Shown: positions 7,241-15,336 of the stretch, in pieces | Position numbering within the stretch: the first letter of the stretch is position 1 | Layout: every line of letters begins with the position of its first letter | From: Raineya sp. | GTDB taxonomy: Bacteria > Bacteroidota > Bacteroidia > Cytophagales > Thermonemataceae | DNA length: 64,000 nt | Reading direction: 5' to 3' | Assembly: GCA_025454915.1 (NCBI GenBank) | Contig: JALONN010000011.1 | Span: 1-64,000, forward strand | Notes under the pieces: model-generated | What the model saw: the letters and a program-made list of their open reading frames with translations, nothing else | Told to the model about the DNA's origin: nothing | The model's database searches: none | Position numbers and translations under genes: made by a program

Positions 7241-8218
7241 ATGATGACAAAATTAAATTTTTTTGAAAAACGTCCTATAATGGATACAATAGGTTTTTCT
7301 ATTAAATTTATCAACCAAAACTTCACTCATTTATTCAAATCAATCATTGTTATTTATCTTCCTTTATATTTTCTTTTGGGAGTATTATTTTTTGTGGATA
7401 ATGAATGGTTTACAATTGTAATAGGAGGCTGGTATGCATGGTTAGGGCAAACTATCAGAAGTGAAATATACGAAAATGTGCAAGTGAGTTTTCCCATTCA
7501 TTACATTATGATTTCGCTAATTTATCAGGCTGTTTCAGGGGCTTTTATCTCAAGTGTTTTTTACTCTTACTTTATTTTGTATAATAAAAAAGACATAAAT
7601 TTTGGAATAAAGGATTTATTTTCAGAAATGGGTAAAAATATTTGGACTCTCATGAGTTTGAATGCAGTTATTACAGTTGTCATGTTTGTCACAGTGTTCT
7701 TTTTTACAAGAATTATTATGTTGAGCTTTCTAGCAGAATCCGAATGGGTTACTTATGCAATTGGTTTAGCAACAATTTCTATCATTGTTTATTTTCTAAT
7801 AAGAATGATATTCTTGCAAATTCTTGTAGTAGCAGAAGAAACAAACCTAATAGCAGGTGTAGAACGCTCCATAGAATTAATTAAAAATAATTGGTGGAGA
7901 GTCTTTGGAGTAGTATTAGCACCAGTATTAGTTGTTTTAGGTTTTGTATTGGTATTAGGGATTTTAAGTATAGTATTTCCTGAAATAATGGAGTTTATTA
8001 TATATATGATGTGGCTCGGAAGAGCATGGATACAAGTTTCTTTGACATTTTCTGTATGTGCTGGGTTTATAATCCAGTTTCTTACAACATTATATTGGAA
8101 AACTAATTTATTTGCTATTTATGCTTCTTTATATGAAGGAAAAGAGTATAAAAAAATGTATCAAGATGTAAACAAATTAGGTAAGAAGGAGAGAGATGAA
8201 AACAGCGAAGATTTTTAG
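7241..8218 (+). CDS. polytopic inner-membrane protein
   Basis: This is a 325-residue protein with about six strongly hydrophobic segments, for example IIVIYLPLYFLLGVLFFV, NAVITVVMFVTVFFF and VVLAPVLVVLGFVLVLGILS. A charged, probably cytoplasmic C-terminus follows (KKMYQDVNKLGKKERDENSE). A motif between segments, VAEETNLIAGVERSIELIKNNWWRVFG, resembles a region seen in many uncharacterised bacterial membrane proteins with glycerophosphodiester phosphodiesterase-like membrane domains. Function is unknown. It ends the WD40 operon and stops 5 bases before a bidirectional terminator. Confidence 0.65.
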   Translation: MMTKLNFFEKRPIMDTIGFSIKFINQNFTHLFKSIIVIYLPLYFLLGVLFFVDNEWFTIVIGGWYAWLGQTIRSEIYENVQVSFPIHYIMISLIYQAVSGAFISSVFYSYFILYNKKDINFGIKDLFSEMGKNIWTLMSLNAVITVVMFVTVFFFTRIIMLSFLAESEWVTYAIGLATISIIVYFLIRMIFLQILVVAEETNLIAGVERSIELIKNNWWRVFGVVLAPVLVVLGFVLVLGILSIVFPEIMEFIIYMMWLGRAWIQVSLTFSVCAGFIIQFLTTLYWKTNLFAIYASLYEGKEYKKMYQDVNKLGKKERDENSEDF

Positions 8219-8223
8219 ACAAT

Positions 8224-8258
8224 AAAAAAGCCTACCCTATTAAAAGGTAGGCTTTTTT
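8224..8258. terminator. bidirectional intrinsic terminator
   Basis: A perfect 13-bp stem (AAAAAAGCCTACC at 8224-8236 with GGTAGGCTTTTTT at 8246-8258) carries a T run on either strand. It serves the convergent ends of the WD40 operon (+) and rplI (-). Confidence 0.9.
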
Positions 8259-8275
8259 ATGATGTTTTTGGAGAA

Positions 8276-8728
8276 TTACTCACCTACTACTTTGAAAATA
8301 ATAGAATGTTTTACTTCTCTGTGTAAGTCTAAAGTAGCTTTGTACTCTCCTACCATTTTCACATCACCACCGATAGCAATTTTCTTACGGTCTATATCAA
8401 AACCTTTAGATTTAAGAGCATCAGCAATTTGTGTAGTAGTTACAGCACCAAAGATTTTACCACTTTCACCTACTTTAGCAGGAATTTCTAATACCAAGCC
8501 ACCAATTCTTTCAGCAAGGTTCAACGCCTCAGTCTTGATTTTTTCTGCTTTGTGAGCAGCTTGCTTTAAGTTTTCAGCCAAGATTTTACGGTTACTATCA
8601 GTTGCCATAATAGCAATACCTCTAGGGATTAGGTAGTTGCGAGCATAACCGGGCTTTACTTTTACTACATCATTTTTATATCCAAGACCAGTAAGGTCTT
8701 CTTTCAAAATCACTTCCATACAAATCAA
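8276..8728 (-). CDS. rplI: 50S ribosomal protein bL9
   Basis: This is a 150-residue protein, the usual length of bL9. It starts MEVILKEDLTGLGYKNDVVKVK after a short extension, then has the L9 signature GYARNYLIPRGIA, a central helix rich in Lys and Glu, and the C-terminal domain with IGGDVKMVGEYKATLDLHREV. It belongs to the large subunit and binds 23S rRNA at the base of the L1 stalk. The typical start would be the second Met (MEVIL), four residues in at 8716; the first ATG at 8728 is less usual. It is the last gene of the rpsF-rpsR-rplI operon. Confidence 0.97.
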   Translation of the reverse strand: MICMEVILKEDLTGLGYKNDVVKVKPGYARNYLIPRGIAIMATDSNRKILAENLKQAAHKAEKIKTEALNLAERIGGLVLEIPAKVGESGKIFGAVTTTQIADALKSKGFDIDRKKIAIGGDVKMVGEYKATLDLHREVKHSIIFKVVGE

Positions 8729-8737
8729 ATTTTAAGA

Positions 8738-8989
8738 TTACTTTAAAGAGTCAGTTACGAATGGTAACAAAGCTAAGTGTCTTGCACGCTTGATAGCTGT
8801 AGCAACTTTACGTTGATATTTCAAGCTGTTACCTGTAAGCCTACGAGGTAAAATTTTACCTTGTTCGTTTACGAATTTCAACAAGAAGTCTGCATCTTTG
8901 TAATCAATAAATTTGATACCATGCTTCTTGAAACGGCAGTATTTCTTTTTTAATTCCTGCTTGTGTACGGGTTCGTTCATCAATGTCAT
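8738..8989 (-). CDS. rpsR: 30S ribosomal protein bS18
   Basis: This is an 83-residue protein carrying the S18 core: [39 protein letters not shown] and the basic helix [13 protein letters not shown]. It binds 16S rRNA as a heterodimer with bS6. It lies between rpsF (4 bases upstream) and rplI (9 bases downstream) on the same strand, which is the conserved bacterial order. Confidence 0.97.
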   Translation of the reverse strand: MTLMNEPVHKQELKKKYCRFKKHGIKFIDYKDADFLLKFVNEQGKILPRRLTGNSLKYQRKVATAIKRARHLALLPFVTDSLK

Positions 8990-8993
8990 AGCC

Positions 8994-9368
8994 TTAGTCC
9001 TCCTTTTCTACTGTTTTAGTTTCTTTTTTCTTTCCAATCAAACCTTTTCTACGTTTTTCGTTGTATTCGATAGCGTATTTGTCAAGGTTAGTAGTAAGGT
9101 AACGCATGATACGCTCATCACGGCTAAACTCAGTGTGTAACGTATTGATAACGTTTACAGGAGCTGTGTACTCTAATAACTGATAAAAACCAGAGTTTTT
9201 GTGAGCTATTGGATAAGCCAATTTCTTAAGCCCCCAGTTCTCTTCATGGAGAATTTCGGCACCGTTTTCGGTGAGGACTTTACGGAATTTTTCTACGGTA
9301 TCCCTCATCTGTTCATCAGATAAGACGGGAGTTATAATGAATACCGTTTCGTACTGTTTGTTATTCAT
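8994..9368 (-). CDS. rpsF: 30S ribosomal protein bS6
   Basis: This is a 124-residue protein starting [20 protein letters not shown], the normal start of bS6. The frame extends 10 codons further to a TTG at 9398, but that TTG is part of the promoter -7 box (TAGATTTG) and cannot lie within the transcript. The ATG at 9368 is therefore preferred. It contains [19 protein letters not shown] and the conserved YQLLEY strand. The C-terminus is Lys/Glu rich. It is the first gene of rpsF-rpsR-rplI. Confidence 0.96.
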   Translation of the reverse strand: MNNKQYETVFIITPVLSDEQMRDTVEKFRKVLTENGAEILHEENWGLKKLAYPIAHKNSGFYQLLEYTAPVNVINTLHTEFSRDERIMRYLTTNLDKYAIEYNEKRRKGLIGKKKETKTVEKED

Positions 9369-9395
9369 CGGTTTAATAAATTGATTTTGAGGGTG

Positions 9396-9427
9396 CAAAT
9401 CTAAAAAATCTTTTCGTGAGATGCAAA
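9396..9427 (-). promoter_or_regulatory. rpsF operon promoter (Bacteroidota sigma-A type)
   Basis: On the minus strand, TTTG (9427-9424), exactly 20 bases, then TAGATTTG (9403-9396) match the Bacteroidota -33/-7 consensus fully. Transcription should begin about 5-7 bases downstream, giving a leader of about 22 bases to the ATG at 9368. The 14 bases around its end (TTGAGGGTGCAAAT on the plus strand) are identical at the rpmI promoter. Confidence 0.8.
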
Positions 9428-9431
9428 AGAA

Positions 9432-9497
9432 TTAGAGAATATTTGTGAAAATTGTATAAACAGAAGTGTCAGTACATTCATCTACCAAAAACTTCAT
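9432..9497 (-). pseudogene. remnant of a DUF5615 PIN-like toxin gene (5' end)
   Basis: An ATG at 9497 opens the frame MKFLVDECTDTSVYTIFTNIL and then a stop. The first seven residues (MKFLVDE) are the hallmark start of DUF5615 / Mut7-C-like PIN proteins, which carry an acidic metal ligand there. A whole family member has about 110 residues, so only the first sixth or so survives. A DUF433 remnant, the usual antitoxin partner, lies upstream on the same strand. The fragment ends just before the rpsF -33 box. Confidence 0.55.
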
Positions 9498-9577
9498 TAT
9501 CAAGAGGCTTTGTTTAGATTGATGTAAGAAGTTTTTTCTAAAGAATTTTGGACATAATACAAGCAAGCCAATATATC

Positions 9578-9640
9578 TTATTTTTCTATGGAGCGATATT
9601 CTTTTATAATATCCTCTAAGTAAGGAGAAGAATTTAGTTT
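9578..9640 (-). pseudogene. possible distal fragment of the DUF433 antitoxin gene
   Basis: The minus strand reads LNSSPYLEDIIKEYRSIEK and then a stop. The EDIIKEY part resembles the conserved xEDILxEYPxL segment in the second half of DUF433 proteins. It lies between the DUF433 N-terminal remnant (9731-9859) and the toxin remnant (9432-9497), in the right order. An inverted-repeat element separates it from the first half. This is similarity by eye over a short stretch. Confidence 0.35.
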
Positions 9641-9646
9641 ATATTA

Positions 9647-9719
9647 AAACCTTATAGGTTTGTTTTTGTAAATATTTGTTAATCAATAAATAAAATCATT
9701 TTGAAAACCTATAAGGTTT
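9647..9719. repeat. inverted-repeat element (15-bp arms)
   Basis: AAACCTTATAGGTTT at 9647-9661 and its exact reverse complement AAACCTATAAGGTTT at 9705-9719 enclose 43 AT-rich bases. Each arm is itself nearly palindromic (AAACC...GGTTT). It can fold as one long hairpin or as two small ones. It sits inside the decayed antitoxin gene and looks like a small non-coding insertion of MITE or REP type. No transposase is present. Confidence 0.7.
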
Positions 9720-9730
9720 CTGTTATTTAA

Positions 9731-9859
9731 TTAGGTACAAATACTTATTGTTAATTCTTCCACCAACAAAGAAAGAATATGCTCTAAAGTAAGCTTTGTT
9801 CCTTTAATTACAGGCTTTTCTGTCATTACTTCAGGATTACTTTCAATTCTTTACAACAT
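9731..9859 (-). pseudogene. decayed DUF433 antitoxin gene (N-terminal half)
   Basis: On the minus strand, ATG at 9859 is followed by one codon, a TAA, and then RIESNPEVMTEKPVIKGTK, continuing LTLEHILSLLVEEL before another stop at 9731. The pattern RIxxNPEVMxxKPVIKGTRxTVExIL is the signature of DUF433 proteins (about 75 residues, VapB45-like winged-helix antitoxins paired with DUF5615 toxins). The nonsense codon at position 3 and the early end show that it is broken. uvrA ends 42 bases upstream on the same strand. Confidence 0.7.
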
Positions 9860-9900
9860 AACTTCTGAAAATTAATATGTACAAAAATAATGTAATTCCC

Positions 9901-12705
9901 TTACAATTCCAATTTCAAGAACTTGCCTGTATAACTCTTAGAGTGTTTAGCAATTTCTTCGGGTGTGCCTTCTACCAGAATTTCACCACCACCTTCTCCA
10001 CCTTCTAAACCCAAATCAATTACATGGTCGCATATTTTAATGACATCCATGTTGTGTTCAATAATAAGAACTGTGTTACCTTTTTCTGCGAGTTTATTCA
10101 AGAATACCAATAGTTTCTGAATATCTTGGAAATGCAAACCAGTAGTAGGTTCATCCAAAATATACAAAGTTTTGCCTGTATCTTTTCTTGAAAGTTCTGT
10201 GGCTAATTTCACCCTTTGAGCTTCACCACCCGAAAGAGTAGTCGCTTGTTGCCCAAGTGTAATATACCCCAAACCTACTTCCTGAATAGTCTTGATTTTA
10301 TTGACGATACGAGGCTGATTTTCAAAGAATTCTACGGCTTGCTCAATGGTCATATCCAACACATCCGAAATAGATTTTCCTTTGAAACGAACCTCTAAAG
10401 TCTCTCTGTTATATCGTTTGCCTTTACACGACTGACAAGGAACATATACATCAGGTAGAAACTCCATTTCTACAGTTTTGATACCTGCCCCTTCACATTC
10501 TTCACAACGTCCACCTTTTACATTAAACGAAAAACGTCCAGCTTTATAACCTCTGATTTTGGCTTCAGGAAGCTGGGAAAATAAATCTCGAATATCTGTA
10601 AAAACACCTGTATAAGTAGCAGGATTACTACGAGGCGTTCTGCCAATCGGAGACTGGTCAATTTCAATGACTTTATCAATGTTTTTTAAGCCTTCAAGTT
10701 CTTGATAAGGTAAAGGTTCTTTTTTAGCATTGAAAAAATGTTTATTGAGAATAGGGAAAAGCGTGTGATGTATTAATGATGATTTTCCAGAACCCGAAAC
10801 GCCTGTAATGGCAATCATTTTGCCCAAAGGTAAATTGAGGGTTACATTTTTCAAATTATGCCCTGTACAGCCTTTAAGAGTCAAAAATTTACCATTTCCT
10901 GCTCTCCGTTCTTTAGGAACTTCAATTTTTAACTCTCCGTTGAGGTATTTGGAGGTAACACTGCCATTTTTCAAAAATTCTTTGGGAGTTCCTTTTCCTA
11001 CAATTTGCCCGCCATGTCTGCCAGCTTCGGGTCCAATATCTAAAATATAATCAGCCTCCAGCATCATGTCTTTATCATGTTCTACCACAAGTACCGAATT
11101 ACCTAAATCTCGAAGGCTTTTAAGGGCTTCAATTAGTTTTTGGTTATCTCTTTGATGCAAACCAATGCTGGGTTCATCCAAAATATATAAAACACCTGTT
11201 AGTTGTGTTCCAATTTGTGTAGCTAGTCGGATACGTTGTGATTCACCTCCTGAAAGTGTTTTTACCAAACGATTGAGCGTCAGGTATTCTAAGCCCACAT
11301 CCAATAAAAACTGAATTCGTTTTCTGATTTCTTTTAAAATCTCTTTGGCTATCAGATTCTGTTTTTCAGAAAGTTTTTTCTCTATATTTTTGAACCAATC
11401 ATTCAAATCTTTTACACTTTTTAAAGAGATTTCAGCAATATTTTTATCTGTAATTTTAAAGTATAAAGATTCCTTTTTTAATCTTGCACCATTGCATTCA
11501 GGGCAGGTCTGGCTTACAATATATTCAGCATAATGCTCTCTAACAGCTTCGCTACTTTCCTGTAAACTTTTCTTGATAAATGGAATAATGCCTTCAAAAG
11601 TGGTATTCCAGTTTGTACCAGGATATTTTACAGAAGCTACTTCTACTTTCTCCTGACTTCCATATAAAATCACATTCTTGACTTCTTCTGGAATTTCTGC
11701 AAAAGTAGTATTGATAGAAACTTTGAACTTTTTAAGAATACTTTCCAGCTTTTTGAAAATCCAGATATCTCTGTATTCGCCCAAAGGTGCAATCGCTCCT
11801 CTTGTAATACTCAAATTTTTATTAGGAATGATGCTATCTTCTGTAATGCTTTCTACAACACCCAAGCCCTGACAGTTTGGACACCAGCCATAAGGCGAAT
11901 TGAATGAAAAGGAATTGGGAGCAGGCTCATCGTAACTAATACCTGTAGTGGGGCAGGTTAAAAACTTAGAATAAAATTGTACTTGGTTTCTCTCATTGAC
12001 CACAAGCATAGTTCCTTTACCTTCTTTAAGAGCCTTATGCACAGATTCAGCCAAACGAAAACGGTCTTTTTCAGTGGGTTGTAATCGGTCAATTACTATC
12101 TCAATATCATGGATTTTGTATCTGTCAAGCTCTAATTTTGGTTTTATATCCTGAATTTCACCATCAATCCGAACTTTTGTATAACCTTTCTTCGCAATTT
12201 CCACAAATAACTCTTTATAGTGTCCTTTTCTACCCTTAATGATAGGAGCAAGAACACTTGTTTTTTGATTTTCAAAACTTTTAAGAATGTTATCAATAAT
12301 CTGGTCTTCAGACTGTTGAATCATCTTTTCGCCTGTGTTATATGAGTAAGCTTCACCAGCTCTGGCAAAAAGAAGACGTAGAAAATCATAAATTTCTGTT
12401 ACAGTTCCTACAGTAGAACGAGGGTTTCGAGAAGTTGTTTTTTGTTCAATAGAAATAACAGGACTCAATCCTTCTATTTTATCCACATCAGGGCGTTCTA
12501 TATCACCAATAAAAGAACGGGCGTATGCCGAAAAACTCTCCATATAACGACGTTGTCCTTCGGCATAAATGGTGTCAAAAGCCAAAGAGGATTTACCACT
12601 GCCACTAATTCCAGTAATGACTACCAATTTCTGACGAGGAATAACAACATCTATATTCTTGAGATTATGTTCTCTTGCTCCGTAAATTTCTATGATTTCT
12701 TCCAT
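9901..12705 (-). CDS. uvrA: excinuclease ABC subunit UvrA
   Basis: This is a 934-residue protein, the normal size for UvrA, the damage-recognition ATPase of nucleotide excision repair. It has two ABC ATPase modules. The first has Walker A GISGSGKSS (about residue 33) and signature LSGGESQRIRLA. The second has GVSGSGKSS and signature LSGGEAQRVKLA with LYILDEPTTGLH. The second zinc module has two CxxC pairs (CEECEGAG and CQSCKGK). In the first zinc module one pair reads CPTTG, so a Cys ligand is absent. I recall the same variant in other Bacteroidota UvrA proteins. It starts at ATG 12705, divergent from the TPR gene. Confidence 0.97.
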   Translation of the reverse strand: MEEIIEIYGAREHNLKNIDVVIPRQKLVVITGISGSGKSSLAFDTIYAEGQRRYMESFSAYARSFIGDIERPDVDKIEGLSPVISIEQKTTSRNPRSTVGTVTEIYDFLRLLFARAGEAYSYNTGEKMIQQSEDQIIDNILKSFENQKTSVLAPIIKGRKGHYKELFVEIAKKGYTKVRIDGEIQDIKPKLELDRYKIHDIEIVIDRLQPTEKDRFRLAESVHKALKEGKGTMLVVNERNQVQFYSKFLTCPTTGISYDEPAPNSFSFNSPYGWCPNCQGLGVVESITEDSIIPNKNLSITRGAIAPLGEYRDIWIFKKLESILKKFKVSINTTFAEIPEEVKNVILYGSQEKVEVASVKYPGTNWNTTFEGIIPFIKKSLQESSEAVREHYAEYIVSQTCPECNGARLKKESLYFKITDKNIAEISLKSVKDLNDWFKNIEKKLSEKQNLIAKEILKEIRKRIQFLLDVGLEYLTLNRLVKTLSGGESQRIRLATQIGTQLTGVLYILDEPSIGLHQRDNQKLIEALKSLRDLGNSVLVVEHDKDMMLEADYILDIGPEAGRHGGQIVGKGTPKEFLKNGSVTSKYLNGELKIEVPKERRAGNGKFLTLKGCTGHNLKNVTLNLPLGKMIAITGVSGSGKSSLIHHTLFPILNKHFFNAKKEPLPYQELEGLKNIDKVIEIDQSPIGRTPRSNPATYTGVFTDIRDLFSQLPEAKIRGYKAGRFSFNVKGGRCEECEGAGIKTVEMEFLPDVYVPCQSCKGKRYNRETLEVRFKGKSISDVLDMTIEQAVEFFENQPRIVNKIKTIQEVGLGYITLGQQATTLSGGEAQRVKLATELSRKDTGKTLYILDEPTTGLHFQDIQKLLVFLNKLAEKGNTVLIIEHNMDVIKICDHVIDLGLEGGEGGGEILVEGTPEEIAKHSKSYTGKFLKLEL

Positions 12706-12839
12706 TGGAGAGGGTACATTTTAAAAAATGCCAATTTACAATTTTTTCTTGAAAAGTGTTTGATGAATTTCTGCTAAAATTTTGTGATATTTGTAAAAAT
12801 CAAAATTCATCTATGATTTCAAATATTTCATTAAAAACT

Positions 12840-14036
12840 ATGAAATACACCTTTTTGTTGGTATTAAGCCTGATTTTTCATATTTCTTTTGCTCAAACTG
12901 CCAAAGATACGTTGCCCAAAATGCTTCTTTTGGATGAAGCTTTACAAGCAGAACTAACTGATGCTCTGGATAATATGTATAATTTTCAGTTTGCAACTGC
13001 CGAACAGGAATTCTTAAAACTCAGAAAGCGTTATCCTGAACACCCGTTACCTTATTTTATCATGGGTTTGAGTAATTGGTGGAAAATGATGCCTAATACT
13101 GATATTGAAGATTTTGATAAACCCTTCGAAAGACACATGGATTCAGCCATTAACAAAGCTGAAAAAATGTATAGAGCCAATCCTAAAAATATAGAAGCAT
13201 CTTTTTTTCTGGCAGCAGCTCATGGATTTAAAGGACGTTTACATTCCGACAGAAGCCAATGGTTAAAAGCAGCTTCAGCAGGTAGAAATGCACTCAAAAA
13301 TCTGCGTAGAGGTAAGGAAGTCAATGATTTAAGTCCGGAATTTATGTTTGGAGATGGCTTATTTAACTATTACTCTGTTTGGATACCTGAGAACTATCCA
13401 TTTTTAAGCCCTATTGTGGCTACATTTCCCAAAGGAAATAAAGAATTAGGACTCAAACAGCTCGATGAAGTAGCCAGAAAAGCTTTTTATACACGTGTAA
13501 TGGCAAATTATTTTCTCATGTTTATTTATAATGGAGAAGGGAAAACGCATTTAGTATTACCCATCGCTAAAAAAATGTACGAAAACTATCCTGAAAACCC
13601 ATATTTTCATCGAATTTATGCAATTAGTACATTTTTTATGGGTAATCATGCTGATGCTGAAAAATTAGCACAAGATATTTTAACAAAAATAGAAAAAAAG
13701 CAGTTTGGTTATGAGGCAATTAGTGGAAGATTTGCAGGCTACATTTTAGGGCAAATATACAGTGCCAAAGAGCCTGATACAGCTAAAAAATACTTTGAAA
13801 AAGTAATTTACTTTGCAGAGTCTATAGAAGCTTACGATTCGGGATATTACCACAGTGCATTAGAATGGATTTATCTCTATCACAAAAACAAAAATGAGTT
13901 AGAAAAAGCTCGTCCTTATTTGGAGAAACTCGCCAAATACGCCGAAAAAAAAAATGATAAACGAAAAAATGCAAAAAAAGACTTAAAAACGCTTAAAAAG
14001 GAAATCAAGAAGCAAAAACGTATTGAAAAAATGTAA
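12840..14036 (+). CDS. secreted tetratricopeptide-repeat protein
   Basis: This is a 398-residue protein. I chose the ATG at 12840 because it begins a clean signal peptide (KYTFLLVLSLIFHISFAQ). The open frame extends 28 codons upstream without signal features. The mature part is helical with TPR-like pairs (FATAEQEFLKLRKRYPEHPLPYF, NIEASFFLAAAHGFKGR, HADAEKLAQDILTKIEK, AKKYFEKVIYF). It ends in a very basic tail of Lys/Arg repeats (about the last 35 residues). It is probably periplasmic and acts through protein contacts. Function is unknown. It is divergent from uvrA with 134 bases between the starts. Confidence 0.75.
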   Translation: MKYTFLLVLSLIFHISFAQTAKDTLPKMLLLDEALQAELTDALDNMYNFQFATAEQEFLKLRKRYPEHPLPYFIMGLSNWWKMMPNTDIEDFDKPFERHMDSAINKAEKMYRANPKNIEASFFLAAAHGFKGRLHSDRSQWLKAASAGRNALKNLRRGKEVNDLSPEFMFGDGLFNYYSVWIPENYPFLSPIVATFPKGNKELGLKQLDEVARKAFYTRVMANYFLMFIYNGEGKTHLVLPIAKKMYENYPENPYFHRIYAISTFFMGNHADAEKLAQDILTKIEKKQFGYEAISGRFAGYILGQIYSAKEPDTAKKYFEKVIYFAESIEAYDSGYYHSALEWIYLYHKNKNELEKARPYLEKLAKYAEKKNDKRKNAKKDLKTLKKEIKKQKRIEKM

Positions 14037-14156
14037 AAACTAGGTGGTAAGTAGTGAGATATGAATGATAAGTACTTTCTAAAGTCTCATATTTCAAAGG
14101 TTTAAAAAAAACTTGATGCTTATTAACTTATCATTTATAACTTATAACCCAAAGTT

Positions 14157-15215
14157 ATGCCTTTTATTGAAGAAATAGCCATAGCAAACCCTAAATATTG
14201 TCATAAACAAGAAGATATTTTACAATTTATGCAATCTGTGGCTCCAGAAAGTGAACACAGAAAACTAAAAATGATTTATCAGAAAAGCGAAATCAAAACT
14301 CGTTATTCAGTAATTCCAGATTACAGTACACAAGAAAGAACATTTTACCCTCCATCCAAAGATTTAGAACCATTCCCATCTGTGGAATCAAGAATGAAAC
14401 TCTTTGAAAAAGAGGCTTTAGAGTTGTGCTTGAGTGCTGTAAATAAAATGCAGAAAAAAAATGATATAACACATTTAATAACAGTAACTTGTACAGGACT
14501 TTCTGCTCCTGGTTTAGATATTGCTCTCATCAAAAAATTAAACTTATCAACTGATATAATTCGAACATCTGTCAATTTTATGGGATGTTATGCAGGCTTT
14601 CATGCTTTAAGGCTTGCAGATTCCTTTTGTAAATCTCAGAAAGATGCCAAAGTATTAATTGTAGATGTAGAACTATGTACCATTCATTTCCAAAAGACAG
14701 CAACAGAGGATAATTTTTTAGCAAATGCGTTGTTTGCTGATGGAGCATCAGCTGTAATTGTAAGCAACAATAATCAGAACTCATGCTTTGAGTTAAAAGG
14801 ATTTCATACAGAACTGGCTTTGGAAGGTGAACAAAGTATGGCTTGGCAGGTAGCCTCTACGGGTTTTCTAATGACTCTAAATAGTTATGTTCCAAAATTC
14901 TTGACCAGCAATATAGAAAAATTAATAGCTAAGTCTTTAGAAAAGAATATATTAAATTTTTCACAAATACACCATTGGGCAATTCATCCAGGTGGAAGCC
15001 GAATACTGGAAAGCATAGAAAAAAAACTGGAACTCAAAAAAGTACAACTAGAAAGCTCATACAAAGTGCTTTCTGAGTATGGAAATATGTCTTCAACAAC
15101 TATATTTTTTGTACTAAAAGAGCTAGAAAATTTAGTGATGAAGGATGAAAATATATTTGCTTGTGGTTTTGGTCCTGGACTTACGATGGAAAGTCTGGTT
15201 TTAAAAGGAATATGA
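14157..15215 (+). CDS. type III polyketide synthase (chalcone synthase-like)
   Basis: This is a 352-residue thiolase-fold enzyme. All three catalytic residues of type III PKS are in place: Cys144 (FMGCYAGFHALR), His277 (WAIHPGG) and Asn310 (YGNMSS). The C-terminal GFGPGLTMESLVL is also typical. Such enzymes extend CoA starters with malonyl-CoA to give alkylresorcinols, pyrones or related phenolics. The product cannot be predicted from this sequence. It stands alone, without the methyltransferase or oxidoreductase often seen next to it. There is an inverted repeat (AATGATAAGT at 14064 and ACTTATCATT at 14126) in the leader region. Confidence 0.92.
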   Translation: MPFIEEIAIANPKYCHKQEDILQFMQSVAPESEHRKLKMIYQKSEIKTRYSVIPDYSTQERTFYPPSKDLEPFPSVESRMKLFEKEALELCLSAVNKMQKKNDITHLITVTCTGLSAPGLDIALIKKLNLSTDIIRTSVNFMGCYAGFHALRLADSFCKSQKDAKVLIVDVELCTIHFQKTATEDNFLANALFADGASAVIVSNNNQNSCFELKGFHTELALEGEQSMAWQVASTGFLMTLNSYVPKFLTSNIEKLIAKSLEKNILNFSQIHHWAIHPGGSRILESIEKKLELKKVQLESSYKVLSEYGNMSSTTIFFVLKELENLVMKDENIFACGFGPGLTMESLVLKGI

Positions 15216-15336
15216 AATTATTAAAAATTTTACATTTCTAATATTATCATTTTGTTAAAGTTGGTTACTCTACAATGTTTTTTCAGATAAAGGTATGTAG
15301 ATTTGTAGGTTAAAAAAATTAAACATTCATAAATTT

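Noticed and set aside
9398..9398. TTG start of rpsF at 9398 (10 extra codons)
   Set aside because: The TTG lies within the -7 promoter box. The same argument rejects 54522 for rpmI, 31840 for tyrS and 57944 for recN.
12442..12777. Plus-strand frame of 111 codons over the uvrA start
   Set aside because: It lies on the complement of conserved UvrA codons and ends within the next gene's leader; no support.
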